From Prunus persica (taxonomy: Eukaryota; Streptophyta; Magnoliopsida; Rosales; Rosaceae), in NCBI RefSeq assembly GCF_000346465.2, contig NC_034009.1:18681606-18745605 (forward strand): a DNA stretch of 64,000 nt, in the 5' to 3' direction. The notes beneath the pieces were generated by a model. That model was not told the DNA's origin, searched no databases, and was given only the letters and a program-made list of their open reading frames with translations. Numbering within the stretch: position 1 is the stretch's first letter; every line of letters begins with the position of its first letter. The position numbers and the translations under genes were made by a program. Of the stretch, positions 54,371 through 64,000 are shown piece by piece.

Positions 54371-57098
54371 TGTAACACCTCGACTCCAAATTTAATTCAT
54401 ATTTTAAATTATTTAAAGTGAAATTACGAATTTACCCTTGGGATAGGGGTAAATTGGTCGTTTTCTTATCCGAAAAGATTTTGGGATCACGACTGGTATT
54501 TTTGGATAAGTTGTACTGAGACGAATTCATAGACATGCGGTAGGCTTGAATCGGAATTGGAACGAAGATTTGGCGATCAAAAGTAATTTAGTGGCAAACT
54601 TGTAATTATTTCGAAAAGAGTTAGAGTAAAAATATGATTTTTTTCACTTTTACGTCACTCTCTCTCTCTCTCTCTCTCTCTCTCCCATTTAGCCTCTAGA
54701 TCACAAATCTTTTGCTCTGCTGCTTCAAGCCTTGTCGTAGACCGAACAATTCCGACATACTTCCACATGATTGATTGCACTTCTTTTCTTATTTCCCTGG
54801 TCATTGTCAAAATTTTGTTGATGACATTGCTCTCAAGTGATCCAGCTTTCCCCGTCGGAAACCACAAATCCCGGCCACGATCTCGACTGGTTTGAACCGG
54901 TGAATCGCTGCCGTCGCGCCATCGTCTCTGCCGCCCAAACCCAGTGAATAAGGTGAGGTTTCTCATCCATTTTTTGAGCTCTAGCTGTTTTTGGGATAGG
55001 TTTGGATCGATTTGATGTGTAGAAATAATTTTGTAAACCTAGGTTTTGGCCGAATTTCAAAGTGAAATTTCGGCCAGTTGCCATCCGAATTGGACCTCCC
55101 CGTAGTTGAATGATGTGATCCTGACCTTGAGTAGAAGCTAGGGTAGGAAGGGTGAGCTCAAGTGTGGAGTCTTTCCGTCATCGAAATTTACTCTACACAC
55201 CCACGTGTTGCCGGCGCGTGTGGCAGCTCGTGGGCAAGGGTGGTGAAGTTGCACTTTGTCTCGATGAGATCCTTAGGTTGTCACGAGTGCGTAGGATTTT
55301 GCGGATCTCAATTCGGACGTCATTTGACTATCGAATGAATTTTTGCATATTGTGCGTTATCCGAGTTCGATAGGTTCTGACCGTTGGATCTTTTTCCAAT
55401 TAAAATATGTTGTTCTAGGTATTCCTAGGACCGTGTAGGACTTCACGGATCATGAATCGGAGCCTCGGATGTTCCGATTCAATAATTCAAAGTTTGTGAA
55501 CTAGCGATAACCGTACAATCGTGAGTGATTCCTAAACCTGTAACCAGACCTTAGGATACCTCCTTCAACGTACACGTACTAGGAATTTGGGGATTTAAGT
55601 ATTTAATTTGTGATTTCCGCTTCGAAGTAATTTTATATTAATTAAGGGTTTGTATCTTGAAATAGGTGCTCCGACTGCACGTACTCAGTAGGCAGGACCC
55701 TCTTGCGGTCAGGCAGCGTGAGAATACTTGTGAGTGGACTTTGTTTTCAATCATTTGCATGGTTTTATTGATGAAATATTTATGCATAATGTTTTTAATT
55801 GTTTATTGAATATATTATATTCATGGGTTGAATTTGATGTTTGTATAGCGCTTTGGCAATATATTGTGGGTTTGGCATATTTGGGTATCGAGAGTATGTT
55901 TTATATGGATTTTGGGGAAGTTATATATATTGTCTATAGGTGGGATACTTGGGTTGTTGAGCTGAGTTGTGGAGGAATTTGAATATGAGTGGTTGTTGAG
56001 AGAAGTTGTATAATTACACTATATAAGTACCTTCCCCAGTGATTAGACTTCCCACACGTGGCGTTGGATGTTCCGGCGTGTGGGAAGAATAGGTTATTAG
56101 TCTCACATGCAGCGTTGGATGTTCTGGCTTGTGAGGTACTTTCCATACACGGCGTTGGATGTTCCGGCGTATGGGAAGACTCTGTATATTGTTTGGGATC
56201 ATCACACATGGCGTTGGATGTTCCGGTGTGTGATGATCCAGTCTGCGCGCGTAAGACTTAGTATTGGAGCTACACATGGTGTTGGATGTTTTGGTGTGTA
56301 AGCTATGGAGTTTCGTCCCCCGATTGGACCACTCATACCTAGACGCAGGATAGCACATGAAAATCCTGCGGGCTAGTTAAACGATCCCTCGGTTGGATTG
56401 TTTCCTCGGTACCTAGGTAGTGTGATGAGTATATTGTGTATATATATATATATAGTTGTGAGAGTGAAGAAATTAGAGTTTATCAGTGGGTTGGCAGGAG
56501 CAGTAAGATTGTGAGAATGTGGTTTATAGATGAAGTGATTTGTGTTTTTAAAGAGTTTTTAATGAAATATATTTTTGAGCAATTAAATTATGAATTGTGA
56601 ATCTGCATGTCTTGAGCATTAATTTTATATGGTGGGGTTGCTATGTTGTTTTAAATGCAAATCTTGTTTTTGTCCACTCACATATTTTCTGTTTTGCGCC
56701 CCCTAGTCAGTAGTCGCCCTAGAAAGCGTGCAAGTGGTGTACGAGGCTCGAACTGTGAACTTCTCTAGTTAGGATTTGAGTAATTTCTTCTACTCAACTG
56801 TTGTTGTAAACTAAATTCAGTAGATGCTCTGTTATCGCCTATGGTAGATTTTACTTGTGAGGCCGGAGGCCATTTAGTATGTTCTGTTGTATTATGAAAG
56901 CATGCTGCTGGTTGGGATTATTTTATGTATGTTGCAGGTTGAAATTTTTGTTGGGTTTGCTTAATTTACAGGGCAGACTCTGCCAAAATTTTGGTAGAGA
57001 GTCTCGGTTTTTAGTAAGTGGGTCCGGCATTGAGATGATGTCGGAATAAAGACGGGGTCCGCTTCGATTTTTGGGAAATTTCAGGGCCGGTCCTGTCA
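54371..57098. mobile_element. Solo LTR, 2,728 bp, Ty3/gypsy-type
   Basis: TG...CA termini (TGTAACACCTCGACTCC and GGTCCTGTCA) and a perfect 5-bp duplication ctttt on both sides mark one LTR with no internal region, as left by recombination between two LTRs. It shares ordered blocks with 34274-37221, for example ACTCAAGCCACCCAC / ACTCTACACACCCAC and the CATGTAGGAACTCATGGAT-like segment. A CT microsatellite lies at 54655-54683. The structured hairpin array is listed separately. No protein is encoded. The gypsy label rests on general form. Confidence 0.88.
56048..56304. repeat. Array of five hairpins with conserved loop inside the solo LTR
   Basis: Each unit is a stem around the loop GGCGTTGGATGTTCCGG or a close variant. 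Stems: 56048-56058 with 56077-56087 (11 bp perfect); 56102-56110 with 56127-56135 (one mismatch); 56139-56148 with 56169-56178 (one G-T pair); 56196-56208 with 56227-56239 (13 bp perfect); 56268-56276 with 56295-56304 (one bulge). Stem sequences differ between units but stay paired. Two more hairpins follow: CGCAGGAT/ATCCTGCG near 56345-56372, and one around GGTTGGATTGTTT near 56380-56400. Confidence 0.9.
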
Positions 57099-57850
57099 CT
57101 TTTATTGTCTCTTTCCAGACAAACATCTCTTATAAGATGAACTATGTGAGAATATGGATCATAATCTCCAATGGAGTGTTATTTTATAGTAAGGCGTGAA
57201 TAATCTCCATTCAAGGAGTTAGAACATTTAGAACCCATATATTTGTCATGCTAACTAAAACCAAAGTGCGGCATAACATGAAGATCGTAATCTCGAATTA
57301 AAAAAAAACTAAAGCTGTATAAGGCCAACAAAAACAAAAAAGAACAAATAAGAGCGTAAAGCCCACAAAAGGCAATAACCCTACGTAAGGCTAGAATCCT
57401 ATATAAAACCTAAGACAAACAAGGAAATGATAGTTGTCACAAGCAAACCAAGACAATGAAACCTCAAAACATACATCACCCAAGCTTCACCAACAATACT
57501 GAAATTGAGCCCATTCAAACATCCAGAAGAAAGCATCCAGCAAACAGAGAATGAGAAATCGCATATCAACGCAAACATGGAACCATAACCAACAGACAAG
57601 AAGAAGGTGGTGCAAGTACCCAAGCTATAGCTCTACACACCTTCCATTAAATACACGTCAAAACGCGTTTAATGTTTGCAACTACAAGTTGAGGATAAAG
57701 CCAGATCAAAAGGGATATGTGGGAAAATAGGTGAGTAAGCAGAAAGGTCATGAGCAAGGTCGTCATGATAACCAAAATGAGATTTTTGAAACGAAAAAGC
57801 TCCTTCCAGTAAAGAACTGTCAAATGAATCCCCAACCCTGGACAATTCCA
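57099..57850. other. Sequence right of the solo LTR, probably more of the old copia remnant
   Basis: After the ctttt duplication the text ATTGTCTCTTTCCAGACAAAC and CTCTTATAAGATGAACTATGTG continues with no open frame. It may belong to the same remnant as 52848-54370, but I could not match it base by base. Confidence 0.4.
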
Positions 57851-57851
57851 T

Positions 57852-58488
57852 GAGGAGCTGTTTGGTATGCCTCACTATGCCTCACTAGACTGGATTGGAT
57901 TACATAAGACTTGAAACCCATGTTTGGCAATGGAGAGAATTAACTTAAATGACATTATATTGTCCAACAATTGAAAAAAAAAAAAAAAAAACCAGATTCA
58001 CATGTCTAATATAACGAGCTGGAAATTGGGTTCGCAAAATAGCACGCTCCCTATTTTGAACAGGCGAGTCCGGTTGATTTCCTTGTGGCTTGAATCAAAA
58101 CCTCATCACCACAAACCCAAACGCCGGATAGGCAGAACCCAGTGCCCATGCCCCCCTTGGATTTCTTCTCCCCTATGACTACCACCCTCAAGCCATGCAC
58201 AAATCTAACACAGAGAAGCCCAAGCCACTCGCAGAACATCTTTCTTCGCCATCCTAGCCACTAGCAGAACCCAAAACTATCTCTCTTCTCCATCTTAGTC
58301 CAATTCATAACAGTTCCAAAAAAATAAACCAAAAATAATGAACTAGAAACAGAGAGAAGAAAGAAGAAGAAAAGAAAAGAAAAAGAAACCTGGGTCTGCG
58401 TATGATGCTGCTCCTATTTCTATTTGGTAGCTTCCTTCTTGCTGATGATGTTAGCGGCTTAGTTAAAGAAGAAGAAAACGAGACAAAG

Positions 58489-58523
<35 letters not shown>

Positions 58524-58880
58524 GGAAAATAAGAATAGAATACTAAGAAAAAAAACCTAAAAGAGAGAGAGGTGGCAGCATCATATTTTATTCTTATTTA
58601 GGTTTTTTTTTTCAATTCACACGGTTGGCTTGTATAATTATTATTTTTTAATTATTTATTTTTAGGTTAAAATCTATAATTAAATTTAAATATTAAAATA
58701 ATTATTTTTTAGTCCGACAGAGTACCAAATATAGGTCTTCACTATTTTTACCAACTTCTTAGTCCGACACATCACCAAACGTAGGTCAGTACTTAATCCA
58801 GCTTAGTCCAATCCGAGCTAATCCAAGATAGTCCCATAAATTAATCCAGTCTATGACAGTCCGCTTTACCAAACGACCCC
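57852..58880. mobile_element. MITE-like or non-autonomous DNA element, about 1 kb
   Basis: The left edge (AGCTGTTTGGTATGCC, then AGACTGGATTGGATTA) and the reverse complement of the right edge (GGGGTCGTTTGGTAAAGCGG, then AGACTGGATTAATT) are similar and inverted. ..TTTGGTA.. plus ..ACTGGATTA.. at both ends suggests subterminal inverted repeats. No clean target-site duplication was found. A GA microsatellite and a 5' leader-like stretch lie inside. Confidence 0.5.
58484..58532. repeat. (GA)n microsatellite
   Basis: A GA-rich run with one interruption, lying inside the MITE-like element. Confidence 0.85.
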
Positions 58881-58984
58881 TAACAGTAGTATCATGATGC
58901 ACATGTGGCTGTTGGCCAGCCACCACCACCAAATATCTTCTATCTATGTTCCTCTGCTTTCATTAGTTCCAATGCAACAACATA

Positions 58985-59240
58985 TATAGGGATGCACTAA
59001 AATGTCAAATTTATATTCAATTACATTTGTATATGTAGATACACGAAATAGACTTTCGCCTTTTAGAAATTAACAGGCAACTGTGTTTGAAATTGAACTG
59101 ACGATATAGTAACCCAACTTATAGATTAAGTAGAATTGAATTAAAAACAGCAACTCAATGTTTAAAAAAAGGATGTTAAACAACTTATCTTCCAAAAATA
59201 TCCGAAAATTGTAAACAAACAAAAGCAGTGCAACCTAAGG
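58985..59240 (-). repeat. Copy of the KAE1 upstream region
   Basis: ACATTTGTATATGTAGATACACGAAATA, AGAAATTAACAGGCA, ACTGACGATA and TTATCTTCCAAAAATATCC recur here in the same order and orientation as at 52258-52471, and both end with AATGCAACCTAA or AGTGCAACCTAA. No KAE1 coding DNA accompanies this copy. Confidence 0.85.
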
Positions 59241-61240
59241 GGCCACCCCCAAAATTAATAGTGTGGAAAAATGCCAACTTATACAAGCATGCTTTAAATG
59301 AAAAATAACATATATAATATGAACGCACTCATTTGCAGCTCTTTCTCTTTTTTTTCTCTTTTTTTTTCTTTTTTTTTTTGGGTTAAAGTTGTTTGTTGAA
59401 ACCCATGTGTTAGAAAAACATCTTCCAAGAAACTTTTGGGCCACACCACACCCTTAAATAGTAAGTATGTAGCTTCATTTTCCCTTTTCTATGGATAGTT
59501 TTCATTTTCGGGTGCTTGCAGTGCGATTTACGTATTCCCCACTCATCCATTACTTACATTGGTGCATTCTTCCTTGAATTCAATAGTAAATTGCGAAATC
59601 ACAATCACAACCTGATTAGGTAATTAAGCTTTTCTATTTAAATCCAGCGTTCATCTTACCCCCACACTTAAAAATTTGCTTTGTAGTTTTGTCATAATGT
59701 ATAAAGACAGCAAAGAACATAAGTTCATATATACACCTAGCTCAGTAACCTATCTATCCTTTTAAGCATACAACACACACAACTCATATTGTTTTTGGAT
59801 TTCTTATATTCACCCAATTCCTTTTGAAATTTCGAAAATTAAATATTATTTTTTTATTATAAATTTTTTACTATTAATCAATAAAATCTAGACATCATTT
59901 GAATTTGGTTATAATGAATGAACTAAGACCTCTACAAAGTAATTGGAAGGAGTAACAAGTAACTTGGGGGAGCAGAGACAGCAACAACAACTACTACTTT
60001 CAATGGAGAAGAAGAAGTCCTTTCAAACCTTATTTCTTCTTTCTACTTCTTCTTCGTTCTTCTTCCCTCGACAACTTTTCTGTGAGTTGGTTGGTGCAGC
60101 TATCTGTTTTTAAATGAAAAAACCTAGCATTTCCCTCTTTCCATCGAGAACACGAAGCTTGGTGTTATCTGACCAAGTTTTACAAATTATATTTTGACCC
60201 CATATTTGTCATACTTTTCAAAAACACCACATATTTTTCAATTAATTTCAAAATAGCCCTAAACCATATCCGACCAAGTATCAGTGAAACATAGAATAGA
60301 AGGCATAGTTACAAGTTTATGTAATGTAAACCATTATTTGGGCTTAATAGCATAGGAGAAGAATACAGTTGCAGCATAAGGTTTCACAGCCATTGCCTTA
60401 TTATTTTTTTGGCCTAAAAGAAATTCTCATTTCCACTGACAATGTTGTTGCTAGGTTGGAAGCTTGTGCACAATTTCAGCAAATTTTGTGAAGGCAAAAG
60501 TATGCTTTTGGTCCCCCTAGTTGTCGGTTTTACTATTTTGGATCCCATAGTTTTCACTCTGTCAATTTTATTCTTGTAATTTCAATTCGGCGTAATTTAA
60601 GGACATGTTTCAATTTCTATTAAATTCATCAAACTTCCGTTAAATTTTGAACACGTGTAGTATAGCCGAGTGGTCTTGTGAGTGGTTGATAAACTACGAT
60701 TGCAGTTTTCTTTAGGAAGTCCCATAGCTGTGAGGCTTAACAGACAAAGAAAACGGTGGATACTTCCACACTCGGTTTTTTTTTTTGTTTTTGTTTTATT
60801 TAAAATATAGCATAGCCGCGGGGCTATACGTGAGTTTTTATTTATAAAAAAAATAAAAAAATCTTGATTGAAGCTTATGTGGCTTTCATGTGGTTGTATT
60901 TTTTAATTCACTATCAAGCCATCTAACATAAAATACAACCTAGACGCTTAGGGTTTTAGTAAAACACAACTTGAACCATAATGGTTTGGGTTAATTGCGG
61001 TTGTAAGTTTTAAGAAACCGACTTAAATTGAACAAACCGACATAATTACACACACACACACATATTGCTTTCCTCCATATTTACAATGGCATCCGCACAA
61101 TAATAACGTGCGGGCTTCCAGATGTTCAAATGTGAGTTGTAACTGATAAATAGATATGAATATTGAATTTGAAGTTTGATAAAATATTGAAGTTATTTAT
61201 CTTTGAGAATGAATGGCTACAACTACTTCTTAAACCTAGG
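59241..61240. other. Intergenic region
   Basis: About 2 kb of AT-rich DNA with only short unsupported frames. The part near 60500-60660 (GGTCCCCCTAGTTGTCGG, GTTTTACTATTTTGG) resembles a common plant dispersed repeat. No gene or RNA gene recognised. Confidence 0.5.
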
Positions 61241-61249
61241 AAGGCATGG

Positions 61250-61320
61250 CCAACGGGGTCTAACCCAGTGGAAGAGAGTCTTGACTTGCAGACTAGTGAT
61301 TTCAGTTTTAAACTCTCATA
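61250..61320 (+). repeat. tRNA-like (SINE-head-like) segment
   Basis: GGTCTAACCCAGTGGAAGAG resembles a tRNA A-box region and GATTTCAGTTTTAAACTC, about 35 bp on, a decayed B-box. A cloverleaf is not complete, so this is not a tRNA gene; a tRNA-derived SINE is possible. Confidence 0.3.
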
Positions 61321-61325
61321 AAATA

Positions 61326-62780
61326 TTGTTAATGAGTGAATTTATACCTAACGGATTAAGACATAATCACACACATAACACAAGTATTTGAGTGGTTCAC
61401 CTATAATGGGGCTACATCCACTGTAATTTATGGCTTTGTAATTGTATTTGAATATGGAGATTACATTGTACATGAGAGAGATATAGGAAGAGATGATTGA
61501 GAGCTCTAGTAGAAGAGAAATAGAGAGTTTAGAAGAGCTTTGGATAGCTCTTGGAGAAGTAGAGAGTGGCAGTTGATTCCCTGCTTAGAGGTGGTGAGTT
61601 CCTTTTTATAGTCCAAGTTGGAGTAGACAAGGTTGCATGGCTCCCCTTGATTTGGGGTCTTGGGTATTGAGAACGCTTTTGCATGGCTACTCCTTGTTTG
61701 TTGGGATGTGAGGTATGACAAGCAAGGGTTATCCTTTGATTTGTAGGATTTGCTTAAGAAAGAGGTGAGGTCAACATGGTGTCAACAGAAGCCCCCAAGT
61801 TCATAGTCGAGAATAACTTCTTGGCTGGGGACTTTCAAGTAAAACCAGTGTCTGACCAAGCTGAGCACATATATATTGGAGGTGGTGAGGTCGAGGCGAG
61901 TACATATTTGTTGAGGTGATGAGGCTGAGGCTAGCACATAAATGTAGCTAGTAAGGCCGAGCCGAGCACATATATTGGAGGTAAATTTCCTTCTCTTTAA
62001 GCATGACGAGGCATATTAGAGATAGTGTGGCTGAGCTGAGCATATATATGGAGATAGTAAGGCTGAGCCGAGCACATGTCACATAATATTGTAATAATGG
62101 TGTTGTATGTAATGACTTGATGACGATGTATATCATGTCACAAAACAATGTATGTTGTGTTATGGTGGCGATGTATGCCATACAATGATGATGATGTATA
62201 CCATGTAATGATGGCGATGTAATGGAGTTGTATACCATGTCATAGTGGAGATGTATGCCATGCAATGACAAAGATGTAATGAAGATGTATGTTATGACAT
62301 GATGGTGCGATGATAATATACACACTACTTGGTAATTAGGTAATAGTGGGTATGTGTAATCCCTTACTTACTACGTCAAGATAGTCATCATCCGCACCAA
62401 GTTGAGCACACATATTTGATGTATGTTGCGAACTAAGCATACAAGTGGTGATATAATTTTCCTTCTCTCTTTGACCATAGTGGGACAAGGTGGAGAGGGT
62501 GCCGAGCCGAGCACACATATATGAAGTTATTTTTCCTTCCATCTCTTTTTAACCATTGTGGGACGTCAATGTCTCCCTTTAACCATGGTGGGACATATTG
62601 GCATCGTTTGGTGAGGCCAACATACATGGTGTCCCCCAAGCCCCCAAATTCTTTAGTTGAGAAATTGTTCTCGACTCGGAACTTTAAAGTAAAACCATTG
62701 TTGGCCAAGCCAATCAACTTGTGCCTTGGTAGGGGAGAGCTTTTGTTCCTTTGAAGAATCAACTATGCAACGTGGTAGTT
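61326..62780. repeat. Retrotransposon-like region with degenerate GAG-CCGAGC minisatellite
   Basis: The segment AGCCCCCAAGTTC...GTAAAACCA occurs at 61790-61850 and again, diverged, at 62640-62700. Between them GAGGCTGAG(C)C...GAGCACATATAT and ATGATG..GATGTATACCATG words recur many times. GTGGTTCACCTATAATGGGG near 61394 resembles copia LTR text. Limits and family are not resolved. Confidence 0.4.
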
Positions 62781-62784
62781 AGCC

Positions 62785-63050
62785 ATACTAGGTGGCAAGG
62801 TGGTGAATGACCATACAAAGTGCTCGGGTCCTCCATGCAAGTAACATGACATGGAGATTGAGCATGTGAGGTGTTCGGGTCGGCTACAACATGGAGATTG
62901 AGCATGTAAGGTGCTCGAGTCGGTAGTGCAACATGGTGGATGGCCATGCAAGGTGGTCAAGTCGATTGTTCGACATGGTAGATGACCATTAAAGGTGGTC
63001 GGGTCGTCCATGCGACATTGTGTATGACCATGAAAGGTGGTCTTCTAGCT
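62785..63050. repeat. Degenerate minisatellite, unit about 42 bp
   Basis: GGTCGGGTCGTCCATGCGACATGGTGGATGACCATGCAAGGT-like units recur five to six times with substitutions; TGGAGATTGAGCATGT(G/A)AGGTG is repeated at 62852 and 62891. Confidence 0.65.
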
Positions 63051-63271
63051 TATCCTTGTCAGTAATATGCCATGCATGTAGGGGCAGATCCACAGATGAG
63101 CAAGGGTGGTCAATTGACCCCTGTAATCTCTGAAATCCTCCATTTGAGGAGCCGAAGTTGATCCTCGCAAAGTATTCGATGAAATGCCCCAAAGGGGCAA
63201 ACTTGTGTCTGTGCATAGATAGAGGAGAAGAAGCGCAGCGCGGGCCTTGTTTTTTTTTTTTTTTTTTTTTT

Positions 63272-63452
63272 GTTCGCTCGACATCAAAACGACGTCGTTC
63301 CACTAAAGCTTTTTAAAATTTTTTTTAAACCTATACCAAAACGCGTGCGCCTTCTTGTTTTTTTTTGTTCGCTTGATGTCAAAACGACGTCATTCCACTG
63401 AAGGCTTTTTTTTTCCTTTTTTTTTAAAACCTGGCCAAAACGACGTCGTTTT
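63272..63452. repeat. 95-bp direct repeat with ACGACGTCGT palindromes
   Basis: GTTCGCT(C/T)GA then TCAAAACGACGTC and TTCCACT(A/G)AAG occur at 63272 and 63367. A third partial copy, CCAAAACGACGTCGTTTTGG, is at 63433-63452 and is a perfect palindrome. GACGTC occurs three times. Confidence 0.85.
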
Positions 63453-63453
63453 G

Positions 63454-63479
63454 GATATATATATATATATATATATATA
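63454..63479. repeat. (TA)n microsatellite
   Basis: TA run of about 26 bp directly after the CGTCGTTTTGG palindrome. Confidence 0.9.
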
Positions 63480-63819
63480 ACCTGCTCTGTTATGTTTTGC
63501 CCAATAATTCCCCCTCCCCAAATGTTAAAACTCATTTCTTCTCACCTCTAAACCTCTCAACCCTAAATCCCCAACTCAACCTTCACTTCATTCCCTCACA
63601 AATTCGGAGGTGGCGCCAACAAAGTGGCGGCGGCGACAGCAAAGTGGGGCAGCAGCAAATTACATAAGTGATTTCAATTTTCAAAGGTGGATTTGTCCCT
63701 CGAATTTGAAAGTATGTTATTCTAATTTATTTATGCTTTAATTAATTAGTAAATATTGTTATATGTTTGTGTTTTTCTTGATTAGTTGTTATTGTTTGTT
63801 GTTGAGATTTTATTTTGGT

Positions 63820-64000
63820 TTGTTAGTTTGAATAAATTAGGGTTATTCTTTTATTTTAGTTTGAATAAATTAGGGATTTTGGTTTTAGTTGGTTAGTTTG
63901 AATAAATTAGGGTTTTATTTTTATGTTAGATTATATCTTGCCTAGTTTAAATAAATTTGGGGTTTTGATTTTGGTTAGTTAGTTAGAATAAATTAGGGTC
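63820..64000. repeat. Irregular repeat of AATAAATTAGGG
   Basis: AATAAATTAGGG or a variant starts at 63831, 63864, 63901, 63950 and 63988, spaced 33-49 bp, with GTTAGTTTG between. It continues beyond the window. Confidence 0.75.

Larger units (their letters stand above)
63080..64000 (+). other. Possible 5' end of another transposon or gene, cut by the window edge
   Basis: AGGGGCAGATCCACAGATGAGC resembles the terminal text of plant hAT elements with TTF/MYM-type zinc-finger genes, but no partner end is within reach. Downstream lie a poly-T tract, direct repeats, a TA run and an AT-rich intron-like stretch. No reading frame is supported. Confidence 0.3.

Noticed and set aside
54655..54966. Minus-strand 103-residue frame in the solo LTR
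   Set aside because: It ends in a CT microsatellite and lies in an LTR with no protein-coding history visible in the related block.
55934..56358. Minus-strand frames with repeated PEHPTPC-like words
   Set aside because: The repetition comes from the DNA hairpin units, not from a protein; stems change while staying paired and frames differ between units.
60655..60725. tRNA-like word TAGCCGAGTGGTC
   Set aside because: No acceptor stem or B-box at the right distance, so not a tRNA gene.
1..64000. CRISPR arrays, operons or bacterial features
   Set aside because: The repeats seen are tandem or inverted, not spaced arrays, and splice sites and transposon families show plant nuclear DNA.

Overview
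This window is plant nuclear DNA, most likely from a woody eudicot. Rosaceae such as apple, pear or cherry is my guess from the repeat families, and it is not proven. It holds spliced genes with AT-rich introns and many class I and class II transposons nested in one another. About five ordinary host genes are visible and transposons make up most of the rest.

Layout. 1-9016: two neighbouring minus-strand genes with FAR1-type DNA-binding domains, a long FRS protein running off the left edge and a short FRF1-like factor, separated by about 5 kb of gene-poor DNA. 9026-24675: one complete 15.65-kb Mutator-like element (MULE) with terminal inverted repeats and a perfect 9-bp target-site duplication. 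It carries a MuDR-type transposase, a DUF1985/Ulp1-like protease gene, a GRF zinc-finger membrane protein and two divergently placed paralogues of an unrecognised small protein. Most of these genes carry visible lesions. 24755-31003: a very young Ty1/copia retrotransposon (minus strand; LTRs differ at 2 of 415 sites) inserted 70 bp from the MULE. 31424-37264: a hAT-like element containing a roughly 2.9-kb LTR block, which itself contains a MULE-type MITE. 37937-38569: an unrecognised intronless gene. 39559-43726: a PIF/Harbinger element with both of its genes apparently intact.

44870-52850: host gene island. It contains a truncated pseudogene of KAE1, an intronless CDC20 with an odd C-terminus, and the intact three-exon KAE1/OSGEP gene (tRNA t6A synthesis) with site-II promoter motifs. 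52848-57098: an old copia remnant split by a 2.73-kb solo LTR that has a perfect 5-bp target-site duplication. That LTR holds a tandem array of hairpins with a conserved loop and changing but still paired stems. 57100-64000: repeats, minisatellites, a fragment copied from the KAE1 upstream region, and what may be the start of another transposon.

Functionally, KAE1 (translation fidelity) and CDC20 (anaphase promotion) are housekeeping genes, and the FAR1-type genes are likely transcription regulators derived from MULE transposases. The MULE and the copia element together put about 22 kb between the FRF1-like gene and its former upstream DNA. The most unusual features are the multi-gene MULE with its duplicated accessory gene and the hairpin array in the solo LTR.
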